Below are positions 10,890 through 21,432 of a DNA stretch of 64,000 bases, piece after piece. The notes beneath the pieces are model-generated. The model made no database searches, was not told the origin of the DNA, and saw nothing but the letters and a program-made list of their open reading frames with translations. The stretch's first letter is position 1; every line of letters starts with the position of its first letter. This DNA is from Sycon ciliatum (taxonomy: Eukaryota > Porifera > Calcarea > Leucosolenida > Sycettidae). Location of the stretch: the NCBI RefSeq assembly GCF_964019385.1, contig NC_088654.1:5229597-5293596 (forward strand), written 5' to 3'. The translations under genes were made by a program, and so were the position numbers.

Positions 10890-11080
10890 TGTAAAGGATA
10901 TTGAGGCCGATAGGAGAGCAGCACACATAGATTTGGACAAGGAAAACGAGCAGTGTGGCGCATGGCGCCAGTGTGCCAAAGTCTTGGGCACTGTGACCAC
11001 CATCTGTGGCCAAGTGTATAGTTACTATAAACATTATGGAGACCCGGCCAGACTTGCCCTGGGATGCTCACTAGTAGGCC
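10890..11080 (+). other. exon-like open segment, unknown
   Basis: The plus strand reads openly with a coding-like composition (IEADRRAAHIDLDKEN..., YSYYKHYGDPARLAL). It ends at CCAG/GTTGGG, a possible splice donor. No homolog was recognised and no convincing acceptor is visible. It could be an exon fragment or chance. Confidence 0.2.
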
Positions 11081-11329
11081 AGGTTGGGTCCGGTGGCAAC
11101 CGGGCGAGCACACATCAGCCAGGATAACATGATCAGCAGTGCACTCCGAGCAGACAAAATCTCTGCGAAATGCCCGAAAGTTCCCCTGCTAGGTAGCGAG
11201 TGCTACATCATGGAGTAGTACTGCCAGTAAATTCAATGTGACGTGCTGTACTTCCGTGATTGGGCTGGACGTCCGTTCAGTTCCTGCAAGAGAAGGAATC
11301 CTGTATCGAATGCACACGTCCGCCCCTCA

Positions 11330-11423
11330 CACACTTACTGCACACACATGCACCCTTACGCACATTCACTGTACACACACACACACACTCACTGTACACA
11401 CACGTACTGTACACACACGTACT

Positions 11424-11465
<42 letters not shown>

Positions 11466-11482
11466 TACACACACACACATCC
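11330..11482. repeat. (CA)n microsatellite with ACGTACTGTACA interruptions
   Basis: The run is mainly CA dinucleotide, interspersed with repeated CACACGTACTGTA blocks. It creates long His/Thr frames on the plus strand and Cys/Val frames on the minus strand. These are artefacts. Confidence 0.9.
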
Positions 11483-11639
11483 TGTACACACACGTACTGC
11501 CCGTGCACGTACACTCCTCCACGTGCCCCGACAAAAAACGGGGTGAAAAGCCGGTACCGAGACATAAAAAACCCTCATACCTCTATGTAACTCTCACACT
11601 CTCTCTCTCGGTTTCAACATGTCTGTAATCATTCATAAC

Positions 11640-12180
11640 CACATGATCGTTCATCAAGTCATACACCATCATGTGTCATCACTGACCATCGGGCTTCTCT
11701 CTCATCATGACATCAAGCCATACACAACCATGTGCCATCACTGCCCATCGGGCTTCTCCCTCATCATGGCATCAAGCCACACACAACCATGTGTCATCAC
11801 TGCCCATCGGGCTTCTCCCTCATCATGGCATTAAGCCATACACAACCATGTGCCATCACTGCCCATCGGGCTTCTCCCTCATCATGGCATCAAGCCATAC
11901 ACAACCATATGTCATCACTGCCCATCGGGCTTCTCCCTCATCATGGCACCAAGCCATACTCATCACGGCCCATCGGGCTTCTCCCTCCCCCTCATCATGG
12001 CATCTAGCCATACACATTCATGTGCCATCACGGCCCATCGGGCTTCTCCCTCATTATGGCATCAAGCCATACACAATCTTGTGTCCTCACTGCCCATTGG
12101 GCTTCTCCGTGAGTATGGCATCAAGCCCTACGCAATCATGTGTCATCACTGCCCATCGTGCTTCTTACTCACTCCGTCAT
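11640..12180 (+). repeat. minisatellite, 59-bp unit, about nine copies
   Basis: The unit (CATCAAGCCATACACAACC ... GCCCATCGGGCTTCTCCC) repeats at spacings of 59 bp: ATCAAG at 11712 and 11771, ATTAAG at 11830 and ATCAAG again at 11889. The later units are more diverged, with indels. Because 59 is not a multiple of three and the unit lacks stops, all three forward frames stay open. This yields 90-160-codon frames with no evidence of being genes. Confidence 0.9.
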
Positions 12181-12189
12181 CACTCATAT

Positions 12190-13056
12190 ACACACTAAAT
12201 AATGGCAAGCCGGGTTACCCATTTATACACCACACAAGGCCGTTCCCAATCGCTTGCATCATGTCCAGTCGTGGGTGATCCGGTGTCTGTTCCACGGCCT
12301 AGGTACTGTCTTGGTACTGATAGGACAGCAAGAGGAAAACATATAAATACTTCATTAAGATTCAACACCGAAAACATAAGGACGGCATGCACCAGCGAGA
12401 TCAAGATACGTAAAGCTTTAACCAGTTGACTTGGCCTGGCAGCTGACTGGGGTGTCTCGCACACCTTACACAATCCAAGTGGTGGCTTAACTTTTATGAA
12501 TTGGTTTGGCGGTACAACAGTGGAGTTGTGCAGTGCGCATCATGTTACCTCACCTCGCACATTGCAGACTGCAGCGACCGAGTGAGGATTACGAGCTACC
12601 TGCCGCTTTAGTTATTGCTCCGTCTGGAACGTACACTGATATTGAGCGTGTTCGGGAACCTAGTCTTACTCTCTGGACGAAGGAAACCTGGACAGTATTG
12701 CTTCCCACCCCTGGTCAACATCGCATGCCCCCTGCGGTTGCTGTCCCATTATCTGGTGTGTTGTTGTCGCTTGCTGCAATAGCCCAAGACTATTGTCGTA
12801 CTTGTTTGCACTCATACAATCCCAGGCTGTACTTTGGAACTGTTTCCATTGCCCATGTACTCCTTATTCTTTGCTTGCTTTTATGCTGAGAGAACATATG
12901 CTGGCTCCCTGTACTGCTTAGCCGCGTACTCATTCGGTAGAAATGTGTGAATAATACTACAGTGTGTATCGGTTATAGTGTGATCGTATACAAGAATATA
13001 CTGCCTACAAGAATGAACACTCATTTTTTCATAATCATAACACCTATTTTATGTGT
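12190..13056. other. no gene recognised
   Basis: This is AT-rich single-copy sequence. The longest plus-strand frame (about 12497-12889) lacks any recognisable domain. Confidence 0.3.
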
Positions 13057-13132
13057 ATATTTATTCTTTGAAAAGAATTCGGGTGGACACACCCATTCCC
13101 ATAGCGCTGCATATCACATCCGAACCAGTTCC

Positions 13133-13177
13133 GTTATTTTACAACGTTTCGGCACTTGGCCATCATCAGGTAATAAC
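13133..13177 (-). ncRNA. hammerhead-like motif in the inverted pseudo-LTR
   Basis: This is the minus-strand counterpart of the motif described at 13576-13620. Confidence 0.4.
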
Positions 13178-13575
13178 AATGAATACCGTGGAAGCCACAC
13201 AAGAGCAGTATATACGCAGAGTGTAGCGCCAAAAAAGATGCGAATTATGTCACCTAGTACGATAGAGAGAGAGAGAAAAGGCGCAACTAATAAATCTGGG
13301 GATCAATCCCTCTCGCCGGCACTGCAAAAGAAAAGACAATTGACACTCTTCCCGGAGCGAGGCAGCGTGGCGGTTTGTACAATGGTCTTGGAAGCTGCAG
13401 AGGAGCGAGTGTCAATTGTCTTTTCTTTTGCAGTGCCGGCGAGAGGGATTGATCCCCAGATTTATTAGTTGCGCCTTTTCTCTCTCTCTGTCGTACTAGG
13501 TGACATAATTCGCATCTTTTTTGGCGCTACACTCTGCGTATATACTGCTCTTGTGTGGCTTCCACGGTATTCATT

Positions 13576-13620
13576 GTTATTACCTGATGATGGCCAAGTG
13601 CCGAAACGTTGTAAAATAAC
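13576..13620 (+). ncRNA. hammerhead-like ribozyme motif
   Basis: The order is GUUAUU, CUGAUGA, a GGC-CAAGU-GCC hairpin, GAAAC, GUU, then AAUAAC. The outer GUUAUU and AAUAAC are perfectly complementary and would form stem I. CUGAUGA and GAAA are the type I hammerhead core. There is one bulged U before stem II, and stem III would be minimal, as in Penelope-type hammerheads that may act as dimers. Activity is not shown. Confidence 0.45.
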
Positions 13621-13965
13621 GGAACTGGTTCGGATGTGATATGCAGCGCTATGGGAATGGGTGTGTCCACCCGAATTCTTTTCACAGATGAAGCTGCAGG
13701 AAGCCTCAGCCCTTCTTCAGACTTGGTTCTCCTCTTCCCGGAGCGAGGCAGCGTGGCGGTTTGTACAATGGTCTTGGAAGCTGCAGAGGAGCGAGTGTCA
13801 ATTGTCTTTTCTTTTGCAGTGCCGGCGAGAGGGATTGATCCCCAGATTTATTAGTTGCGCCTTTTCTCTCTCTCTCTCTGTCGTACTAGGTGACATAAGT
13901 CGCATCTTTTTTGGCGCTACACTCTGCGTATATACTGCTCTTGTGTGGCTTCCACGGTATTCATT

Positions 13966-14010
13966 GTTATTACCTGATGATGGCCAAGTGCCGAAACGTT
14001 GTAAAATAAC
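13966..14010 (+). ncRNA. hammerhead-like motif, second tandem copy
   Basis: The 45-bp motif is identical to that at 13576-13620. Confidence 0.45.
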
Positions 14011-14351
14011 GGAACTGGTTCGGATGTGATATGCAGCGCTATGGGAATGGGTGTGTCCACCCGAATTCTTTTCACAGATGAAGCTGCAGGAAGCCTCAGC
14101 CCTTCTTCAGACTTGGTTCTCCTCTTCCCGGTGCGAGGCAGCGTGGCGGTTTGTACAATGGTCTTGGAAGCTGCAGAGGAGCGAGTGTCAATTGTCTTTT
14201 CTTTTGCAGTGCCGGCGAGAGGGATTGATCCCCAGATTTATTAGTTGCGCCTTTTCTCTCTCTCTGTCGTACTAGGTGACATAATTTGCATCTTTTTTGG
14301 CGCTACACTCTGCGTATATACTGCTCTTGTGTGGCTTCCACGGTATTCATT

Positions 14352-14396
14352 GTTATTACCTGATGATGGCCAAGTGCCGAAACGTTGTAAAATAAC
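14352..14396 (+). ncRNA. hammerhead-like motif, third tandem copy
   Basis: The 45-bp motif is identical to that at 13576-13620. Confidence 0.45.
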
Positions 14397-14506
14397 GGAA
14401 CTGGTTCGGATGTGATATGCAGCGCTATGGGAATGGGTGTGTCCACCCGAATTCTTTTCACAGATGAAGCTGCAGGAAGCCTCAGCCCTTCTTCATATTT
14501 ATTCTT

Positions 14507-16240
14507 ACAAGCAGTATTATCGCATAGTAGAATATATCGGCCCTAAGAATGGATTTTGTGTAGCAAAATATGCCAGATTAGTGCAAAATGTATCGCCTGT
14601 AGTAATAACATCTGTGCTCTGTGCATGCTCAATACAATAATATTCAACACAAAAAGAGCGTTATGTCCAACTGAGCATTGGAGAATCACTTTTTCTGTCC
14701 AGTCGGACTCTTTCTTCCGACTTCTCTCCTATCTGCTGCTCCGCAGTCGCCTAGCACGACCGCGAGTCTGATCCGTGTGTATCATGATTGTGTAGACCTA
14801 CATGATTGTACGTGTCCACATGCCAAACATGTATTATGTCACACGTGCATATGATACGTCACACGTGATTTATCGTGTGTAAGAAATATCGGCAATAAGA
14901 ATCAAAATGTCGTTTTTCAAACACCCACGCTATAACCGATACCTACTGTACTAATATCTGACATGAGTGAGGTGGATGGGCACCTCGGGAACACATGTTT
15001 GAAGTCAGCAAGCAGTCAACTTTTGCGTGAATTTCTTCCCTAACCATGTCTGGTGGGCCCCACCCGTGAAAAAACAAACAAACATTTGTCTCGTCCTGCC
15101 GGCCAATTGTCCCCCCTTGTGTGTCCGATGGCTGCGGACGTCGAAATCTGTTACACCCCGATTACACCTGGCCGGAAATCTACTAGCATTTTGCACGATG
15201 TTTGACTTGGACAACATTTACTGCCATGCCATTGTTGCCCGATTTTTGTACTCAGACTGACAAACTAAATACTCTTGTTGTTCATGGTTGCCTCTACAAA
15301 CACGATACAGTCATGTACATCGCTCTGCACATCCATAACATTCTGATGGTCCCGTGACATTGATCATGCACCCTGTGTAGGGCCTAGAGCGGTACGGGCT
15401 GGGCGTTTGTTTGCTCCCTTGAATGCGACAGCATGTACACCCCTTTCGATCGTGTCAACTACATGATTATGTACTTCCTAAATTATCGAAAAAACATCCA
15501 CAGTCTCAAGTACTGATACTTATCTTTTCTCTCCGGTCCATGTGCGGTCCGAAAACTGGCTGGCTGTCCCAGTGAACTCCGGTTGGTGTTGTCAACAGAC
15601 AGCTACGACCTTGCTGCCCTTCGCCACGATATCAGACAACTACTTCAGTATGACTGCGGTGTCATCTCTGCCAGGAGCTTCGCCACCATTTGGGACACGA
15701 TGTTGTGATCGACAGCGCTCATCACCGACTCCGTAGACTCTCGATCTCATCACTGCGCCCACGGAAAACTCTCAAGGACTCGCTGAAGCTTTGAAGAGTA
15801 TGGTTGCGGTACAGGTAGGTGTCGACTCGACATGTCGGAACTGAGTGACCAATTGTTTTGTCAACTAAATTTTACTTCCACAATCTTTACTGGTCGTCCG
15901 AAACGCCCTGATTTGTGTAGCTGTCAACGGTGACTCTGCTCCGCCTGGTACCAAACTTGCTTGTGTGTGGCGGATTACGCTCAGCTCGTTTTAGCTGTTT
16001 CCGCCTTTCGCAGATCGATCTGCAGCTCCCAAAAACGTCAGGTTACTGGTACATCAGTTTGCAGGCCCAACCAGGCGGTGTGGACCTTTTGTAGGCTGGA
16101 CCGATTCATTATAGACGGTGCACGGCACTGTCGTTTCTTTCTCCTGGACTATTACACTGTAGATCTACTCTGAAAAAATAATAAGATGAGTTGTGGTGTT
16201 GTGTGGCTGCGAGTGGAAACTAAAAACTGGAGCACTTGAA
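14507..16240. other. no gene recognised
   Basis: No frame longer than about 75 codons and no recognisable domain was found. Apparently single-copy. Confidence 0.35.
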
Positions 16241-16393
16241 AACTTCAACTATCACGAGGAAAAACAAAGACCACGATGGCAGGTTCAACGGAGTTGCGCA
16301 GAACAAGAGCAAATGCACGAAAATATTTGTGAGTGAAAAATACGTTTTTTGCACTCTTTCGCTACGCTCAGCCGTGAAAAAACAAAACTTTTC
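16241..16393 (+). repeat. second copy of the 10676-10830 repeat
   Basis: Near-identical to 10676-10830, including the phrase GGAGTTGCGCAGAACAAGAG. Confidence 0.8.
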
Positions 16394-16927
16394 ATTGCGA
16401 TTCATCAAGCTTTTTGAATGTGGTTTTGTGCAACAGAAACAGTGAGAATTCAGCTATTGCGCTGTATCCATTACTCCGTTTGTGAGTTTTATTGCCATGA
16501 GCACCCTTTTGTCATGGAGCGGCTCAAATAACAAAAGACGTTTTAGAGGGGTGACCATTACAATGTACAAGAATTATACAAGAAAGTTGACAAGTCCTCC
16601 CTGACATACAGGATATGTTCCACATGTAAGGTATCCGGGGAACGGGTAAATGAAAATCTAAATAGCTTGGTCATGATACAGGTACTGGACATGCACATGG
16701 TATCACGTGATAACTGTCACTGGCTGATCTTATTACTCGATCTATGCATACAGGACGTTCTAGGCCTAGGGGCCTTCTATTCGGTTCTCTTTGTAGTTGT
16801 ACTTCTGTACTGGTGAGCTATCCGATTTCAAATAAACACAAAAAAGTATTCTCACAGATAGCCCTTGGAGAAAAGTATGGGAATGAAATGTTGCAAATGT
16901 TGTTTCTTTTTCTCTAATGTGTCGTCG
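16394..16927. other. no gene recognised
   Basis: No coding or repeat signal was recognised. Confidence 0.3.
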
Positions 16928-17465
16928 GGCATGTTTGATTGGTAGGATCGAGATCCCGATCCGCCGGAACCACTGAATGCGCACCCTTCCCGATTGGCCG
17001 AATCCGGATCCGGATCCTTCGGATTTGGATCCAGTCAGCCGACCTCGGGGAGCAGGGTTGACCGAATCCAACGGATGAAATTTTTTTTATTTTATTTTTT
17101 ATTTTTTTACTGAATACCACAGTACCATCAGATGCTGCACAGCGGGGGCGGTAGCACATTGGATGGAAGTGGGGGCGGGGCAAAAGTAACTCCTCCGACC
17201 AAAGGTCTCGGAATCATCGTTACTCCTGTGCGCCCATACATAGGAGAAAAGAAACATGTGCATCCAAGAGGGGAGCACCGGCTTTGCAAACGATAATGGG
17301 GAGAATTTGAGATTGGGATAGGACAAAACAATAGTAAAAGCAGTGCACCGTAGGAAGATGGAGTGCACTGATAATGGGATTTTAAGGCTGAGCGAAGGGG
17401 ATCAAAGAGGGGTAGAAGGGAGCTGGAGTGCGGTCAGTATAATTAGGCTGGTGTGTTGGCAGAGA

Positions 17466-18125
17466 TCATAGCCTGTCTGTGGCCCACTCCCACTTGCTGC
17501 GCCGCAAGTGGTCGTTGACGTTATTCTTGAACGTGTGCATACCTCTGCGAGAAGGGGGAGACTGCTGAAGGGTAGGTGGGAGCTGATTCCACGTTGCGAT
17601 GAGGGAGTGGGGAAATGAGCGGAGCGTGTTGTTTCGTGCCTGGGGAGGAAGAATACTGGTAAGTTGCGATGGATGATGTGTTGCAGATCTGGTTGTCTCA
17701 CGAGTAGACATGCGGCATTGCGGTGCGGCTGCTGATGGTGGCAGAATGGCTTTCACAATTTCCGGACCCTCCACAAAGTGCAGCTTGTACAGAAAGCAGA
17801 GCCCTGCTACGGTACGGCGAATGTCGAGGCTCGGGAGGTATGATCCATCTCCAATTATGTGCAGGGCACGGCACTGGATGGCAGTGAGGCGGGCCAAGGT
17901 GGTGGGGGCTGCGCTCATCCACACCAGCATGCCATACTCTAATACAGGGCGGACAAAGCCACGGTACACGATTGCCCGGTGCTTTGGATCTAGCACAGCC
18001 GATGCCTTACGGAGGAAGCCGAGCCGCTGGGCTCCGCGTACTGCAAGCTGTCGGATATGGCTGCGGAATGCCAGCTGCCTGTCGAAGGTGACGCCAAGAA
18101 GCTTGAGCTCCTCTACTTCTGGCAC
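17466..18125 (-). pseudogene. LINE reverse transcriptase C-terminal region
   Basis: The frame continues the RT after a frameshift, with the thumb and connection segment (ELKLLGVTFDRQLAF, RGFVRPVLEYGMLVW) and then RNNTLRSFP...ATWNQLPPTL. This is the usual C terminus of APE-type LINE ORF2. No RNase H was seen. Confidence 0.8.
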
Positions 18126-18786
18126 GACTGCTCCTTGGAAGCGTTTTGCGTTCGGGTGGGGTTGGCGAGTGGTGGTGGCTGATGGTCAATGCCTGCGACT
18201 TTGTGGGCTCGAACTTGATCCTCCACCTGCTTCCCCATGCTGCCAGTGAGTCTACTGCCTGCTGGAGGATTGCTGTCTCTTCTGGCAGTCTGAGTATGGT
18301 GGTGATGCACTTGAAGACAGTTGTGTCGTCGGCGTATACAGCTAGCTTCGCCCCATCAGGCAGGTGGTCTTCTGCGTCGTTGACGTACAGAAGGAAGAGG
18401 GTGGGGCCGAGGATGCAGCCTTGTGGCACGCCAGATTGGATTCGGTGGGTCGGTGAAGACTTGCCACCTATGACGACACGGATGCGGCGGTCTGTCAGGT
18501 AACTCCGGAGCCAGGCAAGGAGGAGGCCACTTATGCCGCACCGCTCAGCCTTTTGGAGGACGCCGTTGTGCGAGACCTTGTCGAAGGCCCCGGCAATATC
18601 TACTGCGAGTACCCTGACGAGGCCTCCACTGGCAGCTGCAAGGCTCCACTCATGTTGAAGAGCAATCAGCAGATCAGAGGCTCCCACTCCAGTGCGAAAG
18701 CCAAACTGCCTGTGAGAAAGGATGTCATTCTTCCTCAGGAAGTTGGACAGGCTGCGGTTCACGATGGACTCCATACACTTAGACAT
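18007..18786 (-). pseudogene. LINE reverse transcriptase palm
   Basis: This part contains FGFRTGVGASDLL, VDIAGAFDKVSH (first catalytic Asp), GVPQGCILGPTLF and the catalytic YADD. The palm motifs are intact. It is separated from the endonuclease part by a single TAA in the otherwise conserved NYRPISLLP motif. Confidence 0.85.
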
Positions 18787-18810
18787 TATGGGCAGTAGTG
18801 ATTTCGGTCG

Positions 18811-20118
18811 TTAGTTTCTGGGGTTCGACTTGGGGCCTTTCTTGTGTACCGGTACGACGTTGGCAACTTTCCACATGGCAGGTTGATGACCACTGCAGAA
18901 GCACAGGGTATACAGCTTGGATAGGGGCAGGGCTAGAGAGTTGGCACATTTTCTCAGCACTCTAGCAGTTACTGCATCAGGCCCTGTGGCTTTACTTGGG
19001 TTCAGGGCTAGGTGTGTCCGGCGTGCGGTGGCTTGGCGGAAGTGGACTGTTGCAAGCGTTTTTGCGGTGCGCTGGCGGACATGCGGGAAGGGCCCCGACT
19101 GTTCTGCAAAGTCATCGTCTAGGCTGCACTTCTGGGCAAAGTACTTCTCGATGACGTTAGCCTTGTCGTGGCTTTTGGTGCATTCCATGCCATCGGGGTC
19201 AACCAGGACTGGGATGGAGCTGTCCCGGCCATGCCCTCCAACTCGTTTAATCACGCTCCACCACTCTCTGTCCTGCAGGCTGCCCGTCCGGAGCCGTTGC
19301 TTGACATGGTCGAGATGTCTGGCTTTGGCTCTTGCTAGACATCTTGTTGAGTCAAGGAATGCTAGCTTGTACGTACACTGGAGCGCTCCGTTTCTGGGGT
19401 CGTCGCGGAATTTCCGCCAGGCATTGCCCTTTCTGTCAACTGCTGCAGAGCATTCTGGCGTCCACCAGATTGGGTCCTGCGGTCTGGTCTTGAAGACCTT
19501 GGATGGTATAAAGCGTTGCATTCCCTCAGTGATTCGCATGGTCAGAAGCTCACATGATATGTTTGGGTCGCCGCCGATTATTGTGTCCCAGTCAGTGGTC
19601 CGGAGGAAGGCAGAGAGGCGGGGCCAGTCAGCCAGCTGGTATTGCCATACTGTACGAGTGGTGGGTTGGTCTACAGATGCAGTAAGCTGGAAGTCGGCTA
19701 TGACAACAGCATGGTCTGATCTGCCAAGAGGTGGTTGGGTGGTGGTAGACACAGTTCCAGGCACATCTGACATGACGAGGTCAGGGATGTTTTCTCCACG
19801 AGTGGCTGAGGTGACGTGTTGTCGGAGACCATGTACACAGCACATGTCTTCTGCAGCTTCTCCAGCAGCTGAGGTGCGTGGACTTCCAAGCCATTCCCGG
19901 TTGTGGGCATTGAAGTCCCCTGCCACAATAATGTGTAAGCAGGACTGCCGGGCTTTGTCGATGTCAGTTTCCAGCTGGGTGAAGATACTGCAGTCGCTGT
20001 CTGCACTCGTCCCAGGTCTGTAGGCAGCACAGATGCTCAATTTTATGCCTGACGGTGCAGCAAAACTAATCCAAAGAGTTTCACACTCAGAGTTGATGTC
20101 CAGTTGTTTGTACGCCAT
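18811..20118 (-). pseudogene. LINE AP-endonuclease and RT N terminus
   Basis: This 435-codon frame has the endonuclease signatures ICAAYRPG, VAGDFNAHNREW and LGRSDHAVVI (the catalytic Asp/Asn/His set) and then the RT fingers start (LNPSKATGPDAV...). The true start lies upstream, because the first endonuclease motif sits in the adjacent frame. Confidence 0.85.
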
Positions 20119-20159
20119 CCCTTCTTTCAGCCATATGGCGACTCCGCCGCCTTGCGCTG

Positions 20160-20750
20160 TCAGGTCTCGACGTATTGGGGGTAATAGCCAGGGATTGAGA
20201 CTTCCGCAACTGTAGCCTTGTCGGGCGATAGTTTGGTCTCGGTGACGACAGCGATGTCTACATGCAGGCTTTTCAGAGTATGCTGAAGCTCATCCATTTT
20301 ATTGTAGATGCTCAATGCATTCGTGAGCAGAAGACGGAGTGAGGGGGCCTTTGTTTTCATTGTGACCATTGGCGTTGTTTGGGTTGGTGCATGGCCTACA
20401 TTGGGTGGTGGGCTCGTGGGTCTGTGTATCCTGCTTCGCTTTGCATCCTGCGCCAGCGAATCTGGTGACTGTTCTGCAGAGGAACGTTTGTGGCTGTGAA
20501 GGGGGGTTACAGGTATGCCGGCAGCGGCAGCGGACAGGCCACGACTCGCGCTCAAGAAGTCGTTATTTGTGGCGCCAATCCCAAGTTGCTGTTGCTCTTG
20601 ATCATGCTGCTGTGCTTCCAGCTGGTTGGTGCTACTGTCGCAAAATGTGACCTTTGTGCGTATATGGCGGGTAAAACTCTTTTTTGTACACATTGCGGTA
20701 CGCACACGTCGATTGAGATACAGCTTGTCGAATTGTTGTACAACTGGCAC
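20160..20750 (-). pseudogene. LINE 5' coding part with the first endonuclease motif
   Basis: A low-complexity N-terminal region is followed by RLLLTNALSIYNKMDEL and VVTETKL, where the Glu is the catalytic acid. The frame is lost near 20178 by deletion of one C in a C-run. The intact arrangement can be seen in the other copy near 31715. Confidence 0.75.
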
Positions 20751-20882
20751 AGTGAGTACGACCTTTTATTGCTTCGTCCACATGGCAACAGTCAAGACCC
20801 CAAAAATGTCCAGTTGACTCTGATGGATCCCATGGATCTGAGATCTGGATCCCGATCCCGATCCTTGCCAATCGAACATGCC

Positions 20883-21432
20883 TATAGATGATTTTCAACA
20901 GGATTAAAGTTTGGAACACTATTCAATGAAGAGCCTGCCATAAGGTGTTTAGGGCTCTGTCAATTTAACTGAGTTTTCAAGGAGAAATTCCCACTCCTTG
21001 TAGGATTACATGCGAAGGGCTAGGTGCAGGTGATCTTCTTTAAATCGCTGTGTCCAGGCTACAGTTGAGTTAGAATATATTTACCTTAACAAACTCACAT
21101 AAATAGACATTGTAAATTTACACCATTACGAGTGAGTAACCACACGGAGACAGAAAAGGAATGTTGGTGAAACTAATAGCATAGCGTAAGACATGCAAGA
21201 GCAAGCTATAATGTCCCAAAGACGATAAGTACACCAAACAGAAACGAGGAACAAAACAATTCGTAAATACAAGTGGGTTTCTACAAACTCACAAAGAAGT
21301 GTGCAACACGATCACAAGGTAACACTTTTCACTAAGAAAAGGCATTGAACTGTCTAAGATTATGAATATGTATGTAACACTTGGAGGGCTAAACCCTATT
21401 GAATATTCAAGACCACCCAAACCCGCAGTTTA
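20883..21432. other. diverged 3' flank of copy 3
   Basis: This matches the flank downstream of the other gene copies at low identity (GTGGGTTTCTACAAAC, ACACTTTTCACTAAG). It holds one unit of the 229-bp-type repeat. Confidence 0.55.

Larger units (their letters stand above)
13057..14506 (+). mobile_element. nonautonomous Penelope-like element with inverted and tandem pseudo-LTRs
   Basis: A 12-bp target duplication (ATATTTATTCTT) flanks the element at 13057-13068 and 14495-14506. Inside are an inverted pseudo-LTR (13069-13348), a forward copy (13407-13684), and two more forward copies in tandem with periods of 386 and 390 bp, ending at 14460. A 34-bp tail (14461-14494, ATGAAGCTGCAGGAAGCCTC...) lies between the last copy and the target duplication, and also appears between the tandem copies. 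Inverted or tandem pseudo-LTRs, a 30-40-bp tail, variable 10-15-bp duplications and hammerhead motifs are established Penelope-like traits. No reverse transcriptase is present, so the element is nonautonomous or an end-only copy. Confidence 0.7.
17081..20760 (-). mobile_element. APE-type LINE (Jockey/CR1 supergroup), broken copy
   Basis: On the minus strand the order is an upstream Gln/Ser-rich region, AP-endonuclease, reverse transcriptase and a C-terminal region with the WNQLPPTL motif. It closes with an A-rich tail at 17081-17108. Inactivating changes seen are a one-base loss in a C-run near 20178, a TAA in place of a Tyr codon near 18823, and a frameshift near 18110. A partial second copy is at 30303-31985. 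Clade placement is approximate. Confidence 0.85.
16928..20882. repeat. inverted terminal-repeat-like pair around the LINE
   Basis: The left end (16928-16955, GGCATGTTTGATTGGTAGGA...) and the reverse complement of the right end (about 20855-20882) agree at about 25 of 28 positions. Both run inward into iterated GATCC/GATCCGGATC sequence. This suggests a DNA transposon or foldback later split by the LINE. No clear target duplication flanks it. Two opposed copies of a short repeat are the alternative. Confidence 0.4.

Noticed and set aside
11238..11628. His/Thr-rich and Cys/Val-rich frames over 11.3-11.5 kb
   Set aside because: Translation of a CA/TG dinucleotide repeat in several frames.
11640..12180. 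CRISPR array
   Set aside because: Units are contiguous without unique spacers, in an animal-type genome.
11707..12278. Long repeat proteins of 91-163 codons
   Set aside because: They come from the 59-bp minisatellite being open in all frames. There is no start context or domain.
12506..12889. 127-codon frame as a membrane protein
   Set aside because: It lacks an ATG at its first codon and shows no recognisable domain. The hydrophobic end alone is not enough.
18917..20023. 368-codon plus-strand frame
   Set aside because: Antisense to the LINE endonuclease frame, whose motifs are clear on the minus strand.
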